A DNA stretch of 64,000 nt from Blastococcus sp. GTDB lineage: Bacteria > Actinomycetota > Actinomycetes > Mycobacteriales > Geodermatophilaceae. Location: the NCBI GenBank assembly GCA_025965795.1, contig JAOPWH010000256.1, positions 1 to 64,000 of the forward strand, written 5' to 3'. Position 1 is the stretch's first letter, and the number at the start of each line of letters is the position of its first letter. Position numbers and translations under genes: made by a program. Under the pieces are notes generated by a model. It had not been told where the DNA came from, made no database searches, and worked only from the letters and a program-made list of their open reading frames with translations. Positions 29,183-38,885 of this stretch are shown here, in pieces.

Positions 29183-30055
29183 TCAGCCCAGGTAGTTCAC
29201 GTGGACGTGGTCCATGTGGTTGGCCGTCGAGCTGCCGCGGTCGGACATGGACTCCCAGGAGCCGCCCGGGGAGCTGAGCATCCGCTGCTGGTAGATGAGG
29301 TAGTCCACGCCGAGCTCGTCCCAGTGCGCGATGTGGTACTCCACGATCGCGTTCCCGAGGCCTGTGTCGGACAGGCACATGTAGTCCAGCGCCAGGCCGG
29401 ACGGGTGGCCGTGCGGATCGGTCGCGCTCGCGCGGGTGCCGCCGAGGGTGATGCCCCCGGCACCCGGGACGTTGCTGACGACCGCGTCGGCAGCCGCCTG
29501 GACCTGGGGCCTGACGTCTCCGTAGCTGTTGCTGATGTGCGCGACCGCGGTCGCCGCGACGGAGGCCGCCGCCGACGAGGGCGCCGCGACCTCCGCGGCC
29601 TGCTGCTGCGCGGCCGCTTCGGCAGCAGCCGCGGCCGCCGCCGCCTTGGCGGCCGCCGCCTTGGCAGCCGCCTCGGCCTCGGCCTTGAGTCGGTTCCGCT
29701 CGGCCTCGTCGGCAGCTGCCTGCGCCTGCTGCGCGGCGGTCTGCTCCGCCTCGCGCGTGCTCCGGCTGGCAACCAGGTCCTCGAGCGGCTCCAGGTCCGC
29801 GGCGACGTCCACCGGACCGGACGAGGCGGTCAGCCCGAGTTGGCGGGCGACGCTGACCGACTCCGACGGCCCGGCCTCGCCCTGGGCGGCCGGGCCGGTG
29901 CCGCCCAGGACGTTGACCAGGACGGCGCCGGCGGCAGCGACGCCCAGGAAGAGCCCGGGACGACGAGCGGCCGACGGCGGACGGCGGCGGGTGCCCGCCG
30001 TCCTCGCGCGACGGGCGCCGGCGCGATCGGAGGTGGTGGTGGTACGGGGGTCCAT
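29183..30055 (-). CDS. Secreted Ala-rich coiled-coil protein with C-terminal peptidase/ARB_07466-like domain
   Basis: DPHGHPSGLALDYMCLSDTGLGNAIVEYHIAHWDELGVDYLIYQQRM...DHVHVNYLG. Confidence 0.75.
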   Translation of the reverse strand: MDPRTTTTSDRAGARRARTAGTRRRPPSAARRPGLFLGVAAAGAVLVNVLGGTGPAAQGEAGPSESVSVARQLGLTASSGPVDVAADLEPLEDLVASRSTREAEQTAAQQAQAAADEAERNRLKAEAEAAAKAAAAKAAAAAAAAEAAAQQQAAEVAAPSSAAASVAATAVAHISNSYGDVRPQVQAAADAVVSNVPGAGGITLGGTRASATDPHGHPSGLALDYMCLSDTGLGNAIVEYHIAHWDELGVDYLIYQQRMLSSPGGSWESMSDRGSSTANHMDHVHVNYLG

Positions 30056-30267
30056 GGGTGGCGGTGCTCCGGGGTACGAGGGCAGCCGCGCCCGAGGAGG
30101 GCGGCGAGCTGCGACAGGTGTGCGGGCGGCGGGGGCTGCGGGTGCGGCGCCGAGCGCGGGCCACCAGGGAAGCGGCGGTCAGCCGGTTCGAGCGAGCGTG
30201 CTCGAGGCGGTGGGCCCGTGGGCGGTGCGGCGTCCGGAACGACCCGGCGACTCTCCGTTTCTTCCGA

Positions 30268-30405
30268 TGGCCGCCTACCGAGTTAGCTGACGGATTCGGG
30301 CGGGAAGTAGCCCTACCCGCTACCGGACAACTGCCCGGTAGCGGGACTCACCCCAGAACTGCGATGGGTCCCCGGCTCGCCCGGAGGGCGACTCGGCGGC
30401 GTCCG
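30268..30405 (-). ncRNA. ydaO/yuaA-type (c-di-AMP) riboswitch candidate
   Basis: Reverse strand CGAGCCGGGGACCCATCGCAGTTCTGGGGTGAGTCCCGCTACCGGG...TAGGGCTACTTCCCGCCCGAATCCGTCAGCTAACTCGGTAGGCG matches the remembered actinobacterial ydaO core. Confidence 0.85.
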
Positions 30406-30953
30406 CTCGGACTCCCCGGGTGGGGTGTGGTGGCCGATCGGACGAGCCACGGTAACCGGCGTTATGCACTTGTGACAATCCGAGGCAGCGGATTGGTCAG
30501 GTGACAAGGGTCGCGGAACCGGACTCCGACGAGCCCAGGGGTGTAGGCGCCGGCCGCTCCGCGGCCGATCGACCGAGGCCTGCCGGAGCGCCGTCGTCCA
30601 CGGGCCGCGACGGGCCGAACGGGTCTGCGATCCTCCGGCGTCCGGCCCAGGAGGTGCGGCTGAACCGGGGGTCCTGCTCCGACAGCTCCTCCGGAACCGG
30701 CAGCTGCCCGGTCGCGGGCCCGAGCCCAGGCGTGCACCACCCGACTCCACGGTGCGCGGGTCGACCACGGCCGGCCCGGGCAGCGTGCCCGCTCCAGTCG
30801 CTGAACGGCGTCGGCAGAGTCCCACTGCTCGGCGGAGACGGCAGCGACCAGGTCGCCCGTCGCATCCCGGGCGGTCCGCAGCGGAGCGACGGTTGCTCGG
30901 TCATGGATCCTCCGGGCGGGCGAGCAACGCCGGCCCGGCGCGGACCCATCAGG

Positions 30954-31346
30954 TCAGGCGGACGCCGACGGCGGGTAGTCCAGTTCGAACCACACGGTCT
31001 TCTGCGTGGTGTCCCGCCGACGGCGGGCTCCCCACCGGTCGGCCAGCGTGGCGACCAGCTGGATTCCCCGGCCGTGCTCGGCGGTGACCGACGGCGCCCG
31101 CAGTATCGGCAGCCGCGCGTCGGTGTCCGTGACACCGATCCACAGGCGCCCCTCGAGCGGGAACGCCCGGATCTCGACGACGAAGGCGTAGCCCTCGGCG
31201 TGACGGACGGCGTTGGTGGCGAGCTCCGAGACCAGCAGTGCCGCCGTCTGGCACAGGCTGGGGGGAACCGCGCCCAGCTCGTCGCTGACGTAGCGCCGCG
31301 CGGCCGGGATCGAGTCCGGCCAGGCGGCGAACGACTGGGAAGGCAT
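30954..31346 (-). CDS. RsbW-like ATP-binding (HATPase) protein
   Basis: ALLVSELATNAVRHAEGYAFVVEI...HGRGIQLVATLADRWG. Confidence 0.88.
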   Translation of the reverse strand: MPSQSFAAWPDSIPAARRYVSDELGAVPPSLCQTAALLVSELATNAVRHAEGYAFVVEIRAFPLEGRLWIGVTDTDARLPILRAPSVTAEHGRGIQLVATLADRWGARRRRDTTQKTVWFELDYPPSASA

Positions 31347-31347
31347 C

Positions 31348-31674
31348 TCAGGCCTCGTCCAGGCCGAAGCGGCCGGCCAGCCCGAGGACCTCGATGACAC
31401 GGCGCACCGGCTGGGTGGCCGACCGGGTGTGCACCCCGTCGAAGTGGTTGGCGATCCGCACGAGCATCGTCACGCCGGAGGAGTCGAGGAAGGTCAGCCC
31501 GCCGAGCTCCAGCACCAGCGGCTGCGGCCGGCGGGTCAGCAGCTCGTCCAGGGGCGCGGCCACGTCCGGCAGACTCGCCATGTCCAGCTCACCCGCGAGG
31601 TCGACCACCAGGCCGCCGCTCTGCGGATCGTCGGAGACCTCCAACCGCGCCCGGGGCTCGCCGGTCATCCTCAT
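31348..31674 (-). CDS. STAS-domain anti-anti-sigma factor-like protein
   Basis: LVVDLAGELDMASLPDVAAPLDELL...LVLELGGLTFLDSSGVTML. Confidence 0.92.
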   Translation of the reverse strand: MRMTGEPRARLEVSDDPQSGGLVVDLAGELDMASLPDVAAPLDELLTRRPQPLVLELGGLTFLDSSGVTMLVRIANHFDGVHTRSATQPVRRVIEVLGLAGRFGLDEA

Positions 31675-31937
31675 GGCAGACCCACCGGAACGGTGTCGTC
31701 CTTGTCGTCCCGGCCGGCAGGCACGGACAGTCGATCGTCGAGCATTCCGTCCAGCGACCCCCCGTCAGCTCCGGCCGCGGCGTCCCGCGGCCTCTCCAGG
31801 CCGATGTCGACGGGCTCCCCCCGTCGTTCCACCGCGCCGTCGGTGACGGCGATCAGTGTCGCGGCCCCGCTCAGCGCGACGGTGATCGCGAGCGACAGGA
31901 CGGCGACCGTGAGCGTGCGTGGTGGCGTGGAAAGCAT
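31671..31937 (-). CDS. Small membrane/secreted hypothetical protein
   Basis: MLSTPPRTLTVAVLSLAITVALSGAATLIAVTDG; stop overlaps STAS start. Confidence 0.5.
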   Translation of the reverse strand: MLSTPPRTLTVAVLSLAITVALSGAATLIAVTDGAVERRGEPVDIGLERPRDAAAGADGGSLDGMLDDRLSVPAGRDDKDDTVPVGLP

Positions 31938-31998
31938 CTCCGACGACCCTAGCCAACCCGGATCCATGCTCCGGGGAACCTCGCCGACGTGCCACCGA

Positions 31999-33657
31999 TC
32001 AGCCCGCCTCGGCCCAGGACCGGACGACGGCGACGTCGAGCGGGAAGTCGACGGGAAAGCCACCGAACAACAGGCGTCCGGCCTCGGCCGCCGAACGGCG
32101 CACCTCCTCGACCACGTCGTCGGCCAGGTGCTCGGGCGTGTGGACGACCACCTCGTCGTGCAGGAAGAACACCAGGTGCGGCCGCTGATCCACGGTTCCG
32201 GTCCCGCCGAGGCGCCACAGCCGGTTCCGCAGGTCGGCCAGCCAGCACAGCGCCCACTCCGCACCGGTGCCCTGGACGACGAAGTTGCGGGTGAACCTGC
32301 CCCAGGCCCGTCGCTGGCGGTCCCGGTCCTCCCGCGGGACCCCCTCCTCGGGGGGCTCGCCCAGCTCGGCCGACCGCTCGGCCCAGGCACCGGTGGGGAC
32401 GGGCGACCCACGACCGAGCAACGTGTGCACCACGTCACCGCGCTCCCCCGCGCGCGCAGCCGCCTCCACCAGCCCGATCGCTCGCGGATAGCGGCGGGTC
32501 AACCGCGGCATCATGCGGCCGCTCTCGCCGCGGGTGCCGCCGTACATCGCGCCGAGGATCCCGACCTTCGCCTCCGCCCGGGTGGTCACCGCTCCGCTCG
32601 CCACCATTCCCTCGTACAGATCCGTCGAGCGCGCCGCCTCGGCCATCGCGGTGTCCCCGCTCATCCCGGCGAGCACGCGTGGCTCCAGCTGCGCGACATC
32701 GGCGACGACGAAGCGCCAGCCGTCGTCGGCGGTCGCTGCGGGCCGCACCTGCGTCGGAACGGACAGCGCTCCCCCACCGTTCGACGCCCAGCGCCCGGTC
32801 ACCACGCCACCGGGCACGAACCAGGAGCGGAACCGACCGTCGCGGACCCAGGTGTCCAGCCAGTTCCAGCCGTTGGCCTGGAGCAGCCGGGACAGCTTCT
32901 TGTACTCCAGCAGCGCGGGGATCCCGGGGTGATCCAGCTGCTCCAGCGTCCAGGAGCGGGTGTCGCCGACCGGGAGCCCCGCGGCCTGCAGGGCACGGAG
33001 CAGTTCGGCGGGCGAGTCGGCGTTGAGGCCGGGTGCGGCGAACGCCTCGCGGATGTCGACCAGCAGGCGCTCCAGCACCTCGGGCCGTCGTCCCGATGCC
33101 GGCCGCGGGCCCAGCAACCCGGTCAGCAGACGCTCGTGCACCTCGGCGCGCCAGGGCAACCCGGCGTGGGTCATCTCGGCGGCCGCCAGCGCGCCGGACG
33201 ACTCGGCCGCCAGCAGCAGGGCGAGGCGGGCCCGCTCCGGCGAGGCGGCCAGGGCTGCCTGCTGACGGTCGTGCGCGGCGACCGGATCGAGACGGTCGGC
33301 CGGGTCGTCGAGCGGGAACAGGGCGGCATCGGCAGCAGTGACCGGCTGGAGGGCATCCCAGCCCGTCGTGTCGTCGCCGTCGAGCAGGGACCGGTCGACG
33401 AACGGGGACCGCCGGAGGACGGCGTGGCTGAGCCGCAGGTCGGCGCACCGCTCCACCCGGACGCCCGCCGCGAGCAGCGCGGGATACCACCGCGTGGTGT
33501 CGTCCCAGACCCAGCGGACCGGAGTGAGCTCCCTGTCCGCGACGAAGCCGGCGAGCTCGTCGGAGGGAACGCGGGTGACCTCGACCGTCCCGTCGACAGC
33601 GTGCTCGCGCGCCTCCACGGCGGCTCCGCCGCGGCGCACGAGGACGATCCGGTTCAC
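31999..33657 (-). CDS. Bifunctional 3'-5' exonuclease/family A DNA polymerase-like protein
   Basis: VVADVAQLEPRVLAGMSGD (motif A), VGILGAMYGGTRGESGRMMP (motif B), FFLHDEVVVHTP (motif C). Confidence 0.9.
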   Translation of the reverse strand: MNRIVLVRRGGAAVEAREHAVDGTVEVTRVPSDELAGFVADRELTPVRWVWDDTTRWYPALLAAGVRVERCADLRLSHAVLRRSPFVDRSLLDGDDTTGWDALQPVTAADAALFPLDDPADRLDPVAAHDRQQAALAASPERARLALLLAAESSGALAAAEMTHAGLPWRAEVHERLLTGLLGPRPASGRRPEVLERLLVDIREAFAAPGLNADSPAELLRALQAAGLPVGDTRSWTLEQLDHPGIPALLEYKKLSRLLQANGWNWLDTWVRDGRFRSWFVPGGVVTGRWASNGGGALSVPTQVRPAATADDGWRFVVADVAQLEPRVLAGMSGDTAMAEAARSTDLYEGMVASGAVTTRAEAKVGILGAMYGGTRGESGRMMPRLTRRYPRAIGLVEAAARAGERGDVVHTLLGRGSPVPTGAWAERSAELGEPPEEGVPREDRDRQRRAWGRFTRNFVVQGTGAEWALCWLADLRNRLWRLGGTGTVDQRPHLVFFLHDEVVVHTPEHLADDVVEEVRRSAAEAGRLLFGGFPVDFPLDVAVVRSWAEAG

Positions 33658-33700
33658 GTCCGCAGTGTCGCCGAGCGGACCGACGGATCAGCGATCAGTG

Positions 33701-33743
33701 CGGATCGATCAGCACGGATCGATCAGCACGGATCGATCAGCGC
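33701..33743. repeat. 14-bp direct repeat x3 (CGGATCGATCAGCA)
   Basis: cggatcgatcagca / cggatcgatcagca / cggatcgatcagcg, with a degenerate unit just upstream. Confidence 0.9.
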
Positions 33744-33756
33744 GGTTGCCGTCGCG

Positions 33757-34068
33757 TCACTGCACCAGCCGGCGGAGGCGACGGGCCGGCTCTCGGACCG
33801 ACCACCGGGCCACCCGCCACGGCATGCCGGCGAGGGCGCGGGCCACGTGCACCCCGAGGAGCAGCAGGTCGGCGTAGTCCGGCGGCCGGGGAGCCGGAGC
33901 CCGCACCGGTGCAGGGGCAGGGGCAGGGGCAGGGGGGTCCGGCATCAGCAGGTCCATCGCCGTCCGGCGCCGGGCACCGCGCAGCGACGCGAACGACGGG
34001 ATCGGCGGCGCCGCCGGCGACTCCTGCTCTGCGGGGTCAGGCACGTTCCGCGGAGACCTGTTCGCCAT
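33757..34068 (-). CDS. Hypothetical protein with PAPAPAP tract
   Basis: Proline-alanine tract encoded by a (ggggca)n hexamer repeat near 33913-33937. Confidence 0.45.
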   Translation of the reverse strand: MANRSPRNVPDPAEQESPAAPPIPSFASLRGARRRTAMDLLMPDPPAPAPAPAPVRAPAPRPPDYADLLLLGVHVARALAGMPWRVARWSVREPARRLRRLVQ

Positions 34069-34182
34069 GGACGCCCACACTAATGGCGCCTCCGACGGCG
34101 CTCCCGCACCGGGACCGGCCCCGCACCGGCGCCCGTCATGCTTCGCTGCTGCTCCTGCAGCTCGTACCCCGGCACGTGAGGA

Positions 34183-34562
34183 GTGCTGTTACCAGTCCAG
34201 CTGAACCACACCATCGTCGCTGCCAGCGACAGGAAGACGTCAGCGGCCTTCCTGACCGAGATCCTCGGGCTGGCGGCGCCCGGCACGTACGGCCGTTCGT
34301 CGTCGCGCAGGTGGCCAACGGCGTTTCGCTCGACTTCATGGACGATCCGCAGGTGCACCCGCGGCCCTACGCGTTCCTCGTCTCCGAGCAGGAGTTCGAC
34401 GAGATCCTCGGCCGCATCCGCGACCGCGGTCTCGACTACTGGGCGGACCCGTTCCAGCAGCACCCCGGTGAGATCAACACCGAGGACGGCGGCCGAGGCG
34501 TCTACTGGCACGACCCGGACGGTCACGTCCTCGAGATCATCACTCGGCCGTACGGCGGCTGA
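34183..34562 (+). pseudogene. VOC-family (glyoxalase-like) protein gene interrupted by an apparent -1 frameshift near 34292
   Basis: VQLNHTIVAASDRKTSAAFLTEILGLAAPGTYG in one frame, FVVAQVANGVSLDFMDDPQVHPRPYAFLVSEQEFDEILGRI...GVYWHDPDGHVLEIITRPYGG in another. Confidence 0.8.
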
Positions 34563-34566
34563 GGGG

Positions 34567-35415
34567 TCAGCCGAGGCCGAGCACCGTGATCGTCTGGGCC
34601 GCCATGCGGGACTCTCCCAGCGCGTTCGGGTGCACCACCACGGGGTTCGTGCCCTGCAGGACCGGCTCCACCCAGCGGACGCCGATGGGCTTGCAGGCGT
34701 CGTGGCCGTTCGAGACCCGGTTCATGTTCACGTACGTCGCTCCGGTGGCCGCCGCAGCCCGCCGGACGGCGTCGTTGAGCGTCGCCTGGATGCCCCGCAG
34801 GTACGGGACGTCGCCCTCGGCGACCGTCATCTTGTCGAAGCAGCTCCCCCGCGCCGGCAGGATCCACGGGTACCCGAGGATGGCCACCCTCGCGTGCGGG
34901 GCGGCGGACCGGACCGCGCGCAACGCCTTCACGACCGACGGGTAGGTCTTCTGCCGGATGGTCTGCTGGAAAGAGTCTCCGTACCGGTCCTTGCAGGGGC
35001 TGCCCCGACCCGCCGTCGAGGCCCCGGCAGCACCGCACTCGACGATCGAGTCGATGAAGACCCCGCTGTCGTTGCCGCCGATGGTCATGGTGACCAGCTG
35101 GGTGTCCCGCGCGACGGCGGCGAGCTGCGGGGGGACGCCGGAGGACTGCGAGGCGAAGAAGTCCTTCGTCTCCGCCGCACCACAGGTCACGTCGGTCAGC
35201 TGTGCGCCGGTACGGGCCGCGATCGCGTGCGGATAGTTGCCGATGGAGCGCAGGCACTGCGGTGGGGCGGCCGGGTCGGGCGGAACGACGCCGGAGGCAG
35301 CGCTGTAGGAGTCACCCAGGGCCACGTACCGAACCGGTGACACCGCCCAGGACGACGGAGCGCCGAGCAGGACGAGGACGAGAGCGGCGACGAGACACGC
35401 GACGAGACGCTGCAC
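34567..35415 (-). CDS. Secreted SGNH/GDSL hydrolase
   Basis: Signal peptide; YVALGDSYSAASGV, VTMTIGGNDSGV, catalytic VVHPNALGESRMA. Confidence 0.9.
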   Translation of the reverse strand: MQRLVACLVAALVLVLLGAPSSWAVSPVRYVALGDSYSAASGVVPPDPAAPPQCLRSIGNYPHAIAARTGAQLTDVTCGAAETKDFFASQSSGVPPQLAAVARDTQLVTMTIGGNDSGVFIDSIVECGAAGASTAGRGSPCKDRYGDSFQQTIRQKTYPSVVKALRAVRSAAPHARVAILGYPWILPARGSCFDKMTVAEGDVPYLRGIQATLNDAVRRAAAATGATYVNMNRVSNGHDACKPIGVRWVEPVLQGTNPVVVHPNALGESRMAAQTITVLGLG

Positions 35416-35476
35416 GGGGCTACTCCCTCGAAGACGGGGCGGGCTTCGGTGGCCCAACGGCCGACCGCCTCCGGGG

Positions 35477-36166
35477 TTACGGCCGGGGCGTGATCCCGTC
35501 GAGCAGCCGGCGCAGTCCCCACAGGTACTGCTCGGTCGAGACGTAGTCGGCCATCGTCGCCGCCGCCGCCGCGCTGCGCGGGAACTTCTCGGTCGGGGTC
35601 GCCGCGAAGGCCCCCCGGCGGGCACTGATGCGGTCGGTTTCCGGTGCCAGCGGGCCGGCATGGTGCACGTCGGCGACTTCCAGCGCGATCGAGCCGAACA
35701 CGTAGACGATGAGCAGGTAGGAGGCCCGGGCGGCGTCGGTGCCGTCCAGTCCCGCGTCGGCCAGCAGCTCGAGCAGCCGCTCGTTGAGTGCGAGTGCGTG
35801 GGGCCCGTCCATCGGACCGCCGATCATCAGCGGAACGGCGCCCGGATGCAGGGACAACCGATCCCTGAGCTCCAGGGCCAACGCTTCCACCCGTGCCCGC
35901 CAGGGCTGTTCCGGGTCGGCGAACACGTCGTGGTCGACCTCGCCGAGCAGTCGCTCGACGAGCGCCTTGACGACGGCGGCCTTGTCCGGGAAGTAGGTGT
36001 AGACGGCGTTCGGGGCGACGCCGACCCGCGCGGCGATGCCGCGGATCGACGCAGCGTCGGGGCCGCCGTCGTCCAGCAGGACCAGTGCCGCGTCGAGGAT
36101 CGAGGCCTCGCTGAGGGACCGACGGGGACCGCGACGGCGTGGCAGCGCGGACGTGGACATCGGCAC
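35477..36166 (-). CDS. TetR-family regulator
   Basis: SLSEASILDAALVLLDDGGPDAASIRGIAARVGVAPNAVYTYFPDKAAVV. Confidence 0.92.
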   Translation of the reverse strand: MPMSTSALPRRRGPRRSLSEASILDAALVLLDDGGPDAASIRGIAARVGVAPNAVYTYFPDKAAVVKALVERLLGEVDHDVFADPEQPWRARVEALALELRDRLSLHPGAVPLMIGGPMDGPHALALNERLLELLADAGLDGTDAARASYLLIVYVFGSIALEVADVHHAGPLAPETDRISARRGAFAATPTEKFPRSAAAAATMADYVSTEQYLWGLRRLLDGITPRP

Positions 36167-36209
36167 GACCTACCCCCTTGACGACGGTCCCCACACCGTA
36201 GAACGATTC

Positions 36210-36242
36210 TTGTACGCCGTACAAACTATGTACGCCGTTCAG
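36210..36242. promoter_or_regulatory. Probable TetR operator
   Basis: TTGTACGCCGTACAA followed by TGTACGCCGTTCA. Confidence 0.6.
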
Positions 36243-36402
36243 GGGCCGGCTCGATGGAATCTACGACGACGGGCACCGGGCTCCGCCGGACCACCGGAGG
36301 CGTGCTCCTCGTGGGCGCTCTCCCGTTCGCCCCGGCGGCCAGGCCGCTGTCCTCCCTCCGACCTGCTGACCCCGGAAGACCCGACGAACGCGGAAGGTTC
36401 CG

Positions 36403-37479
36403 ATGACCACCACCCGGATCGACAGCCTGAGAGGGCCCCCTGCCGAGAGCGGCGGGTCCACCACCATGCGGGCGATCGCGCAGGACACCTACGGACCGGC
36501 GCCCGAGGACGTCCTCCGGCTGACCGAGGTCGACCGGCCCGCCGTCGGGGAACACGACGTCCTGGTGTGCGTGCGCGCGGCCAGCGTGGACCGCGGCACG
36601 TGGCACGTCATGGCCGGCCTGCCCTATCCCATCCGGCTCGCCGGCTTCGGACTCCGCCGGCCCAAGTACCTCAACCCGGGCCGGAACCTGGCCGGCACGG
36701 TCGAGGCGGTCGGCGCGGGCGTGACCGACTTCCGGCCGGCCGACGAGGTCTTCGGAATGGCCACGGGCACGTTCGCCGAGTACGCCGTGGCCGATCCCGC
36801 CAAGCTCGCCCTGAAACCGGCCAACCTGTCCTTCGAGGGGGCGGCCGCCGTGCCGGTCTCGGGGGTCACGGCCCTGCAGGCCGTCCGCCGCGGACGGATC
36901 CAGGCCGGCGAGAAGGTACTCGTCACCGGCGCCTCGGGCGGCGTGGGCAGCTTCGCCGTCCAGATCGCGAAAGCGTCCGGCGCGGAGGTCACCGGCGTCT
37001 GCAGTGCCGCGAAGGCCGACATGGTCCGGTCCCTGGGCGCCGACCACGTCCTCGACTACGACCGCGAGGACTTCGCCGAAGGCGGCACCCGGTACGACGT
37101 CATCCTGGACATCGGTGGCAACGCGCCACTGTCCCGGCTGCGCCGGGCCCTGACGCCACGGGGACGACTGATCATCACCGGCGGCGAGACCGACGGACGC
37201 CTGCTGGGCGGCAGCGACCGGCAGATCCGGGCATCGGTGCTCAGTCTGTTCATCCGCCAGAAGCTGGGCACCTTCGTCGCCTCCGAGAACGCGGCGGACC
37301 TGGTGGTCCTCCGCGGGCTCATCGAGGACGGTTCGGTCACCCCGGCGATCGACCGCACCTATCCACTGGACCAGACCGACGCCGCCATCCGTCACCTCCT
37401 CGACGGACGGGCCCGCGGCAAGATCGTCGTCTCGGTCTCCCCCGCAAGTCCGCCCTCCGCATCAGGGAGCACGAGATGA
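36403..37479 (+). CDS. NAD(P)-dependent MDR-family alcohol dehydrogenase/quinone reductase
   Basis: VSGVTALQAVRRGRIQAGEKVLVTGASGGVGSFAVQIAKASGAEVTGVCSAAK. Confidence 0.92.
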   Translation: MTTTRIDSLRGPPAESGGSTTMRAIAQDTYGPAPEDVLRLTEVDRPAVGEHDVLVCVRAASVDRGTWHVMAGLPYPIRLAGFGLRRPKYLNPGRNLAGTVEAVGAGVTDFRPADEVFGMATGTFAEYAVADPAKLALKPANLSFEGAAAVPVSGVTALQAVRRGRIQAGEKVLVTGASGGVGSFAVQIAKASGAEVTGVCSAAKADMVRSLGADHVLDYDREDFAEGGTRYDVILDIGGNAPLSRLRRALTPRGRLIITGGETDGRLLGGSDRQIRASVLSLFIRQKLGTFVASENAADLVVLRGLIEDGSVTPAIDRTYPLDQTDAAIRHLLDGRARGKIVVSVSPASPPSASGSTR

Positions 37480-38240
37480 CCGAGAACCGCACCCCCTATC
37501 CCGTACGCGTCGACGCCTGGCTGGACCCCTCCACCTCGCGTGCTCTCTGGCTGGTCAAGTGGCTGCTGCTGATTCCGCACCTCGTCGTGCTGCTGTTCCT
37601 GTGGATCGCCTTCCTCGTGGTCGGCGTGATCGCGTTCTTCGGCATCCTGTTCACCGGCCGCTATCCGCGTTCGCTGTTCGACTTCAACGTCGGCGTCCTG
37701 CGCTGGTCGTGGCGGGTGCACTACTACGGCTACTGGGCTCTCGGTACCGACCGCTATCCGCCGTTCACCCTGGAGGACGTACCGGACTATCCGGCGCACC
37801 TGGACGTGCCCTATCCCGAACAGCTGTCGCGGGGCCTGATCTTCGTGAAGTGGTTCCTGGCCATCCCGCACTACCTCGTGCTGGCCGTGTTCGTCGGTGG
37901 GGGCCTGTGGCTGGGCACCCGCGCAGGGAACACGAACAACGGCTGGGACAACGGCTCGAACGCCGGCTGGAGCCTGGTCGGCCTGCTCGTACTGATCGCC
38001 GCGCTCTCGTTGCTGTTCACCGGCCGCTATCCCAAGCCGCTCTTCGACTTCGTGATGGGCATGGACCGCTGGGCACTGCGGGTGGCGGCCTACACCGCGC
38101 TGATGACCGACCGTTATCCGCCGTTCCGGCTCGACCTCGGCGGCACCGACCCCGGCTGGGCGCCCGCGGAACCCGTTCCGCCGTCGCCTTCCGGGGTTCC
38201 GGCCGGCCCCCCGCCCGGTCCCCCCGTCCCGGTCGGCTAG
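37476..38240 (+). CDS. DUF4389-type membrane protein
   Basis: YPVRVDAWLDPSTSRALWLVKWLLLIPHLVVL, two repeated TGRYP..LFDF motifs; ATGA overlap. Confidence 0.85.
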   Translation: MTENRTPYPVRVDAWLDPSTSRALWLVKWLLLIPHLVVLLFLWIAFLVVGVIAFFGILFTGRYPRSLFDFNVGVLRWSWRVHYYGYWALGTDRYPPFTLEDVPDYPAHLDVPYPEQLSRGLIFVKWFLAIPHYLVLAVFVGGGLWLGTRAGNTNNGWDNGSNAGWSLVGLLVLIAALSLLFTGRYPKPLFDFVMGMDRWALRVAAYTALMTDRYPPFRLDLGGTDPGWAPAEPVPPSPSGVPAGPPPGPPVPVG

Positions 38241-38260
38241 GACCCGCCCCTGCGTGACGT

Positions 38261-38293
38261 CCCGCTGAGCTGTTGGTCAGACGGCTCAGCGGG
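38261..38293. terminator. Convergent terminator hairpin overlapping the tetR stop codon
   Basis: CCCGCTGAGC-loop-GCTCAGCGGG. Confidence 0.65.
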
Positions 38294-38885
38294 AGGTCGT
38301 GCGGAGCCCGTCGAACGTGGTCGCGACCAGCGCGTCGGCCAGGTCGTCGGCGGACAGCCCACCACCGGGTCGGTACCACTCGGTGAGCGAGTTGACGGTG
38401 CCGAACAACAGGCGGCTGAGAACGGCCGGACCGACGTCCGGGCGCACGTCGCCCTCGTCCTCGGCGGCTCTCACGAGGTCGGTGACGATCCGGTCGAACT
38501 CCCGCCGCCGCTGCAGGGCGGCCCGCTCGACCTCGGAATTGCCACGCACCCGCAGGAGCAGCGTGACGAAGGGCAGCTCGGCGGTGAGCACCCGCACCGA
38601 GCCGCGGACGACGTGCTCCAGTCGGTCGATCGCCCGGCCGGTGGTCGCACCGGGCTCGTCGATGACGGCGAACAACGCGTCCAGCGCGCGGTCGAGGGCC
38701 AGCCGCAGCAGCTCTCCCTTGCTCCGGACATGGTGGTAGATCGCCGACTTGGTGACGCCCAGGCGGACGGCGAGCTCGTCCATGCTGGTCGCCTCGAAGC
38801 CGCGCTCGATGAAGAGCGCGACGGCGACGTCGAGCAGGGAGTCCAGCGAGTGGCCGGGTCTTCCCCGCTTCCCGGCGACCGTCAC
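38286..38885 (-). CDS. TetR-family regulator, PaaR-like
   Basis: LLDVAVALFIERGFEATSMDELAVRLGVTKSAIYHHVRSKGELL; adjacent to paaK. Confidence 0.88.
   Translation of the reverse strand: MTVAGKRGRPGHSLDSLLDVAVALFIERGFEATSMDELAVRLGVTKSAIYHHVRSKGELLRLALDRALDALFAVIDEPGATTGRAIDRLEHVVRGSVRVLTAELPFVTLLLRVRGNSEVERAALQRRREFDRIVTDLVRAAEDEGDVRPDVGPAVLSRLLFGTVNSLTEWYRPGGGLSADDLADALVATTFDGLRTTSR

Noticed and set aside
30497-30950. Possible coding region in overlapping minus-strand frames
   Set aside because: Short protein-like stretches are split between frames; could be a decayed gene but not supportable.
33905-33940. (ggggca)n hexamer repeat as a regulatory element
   Set aside because: Explained by an in-frame Pro-Ala tract in the 33757-34068 protein.
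31429-34083. 884-aa plus-strand ORF
   Set aside because: Antisense to STAS and DNA polymerase genes; no recognisable domain.
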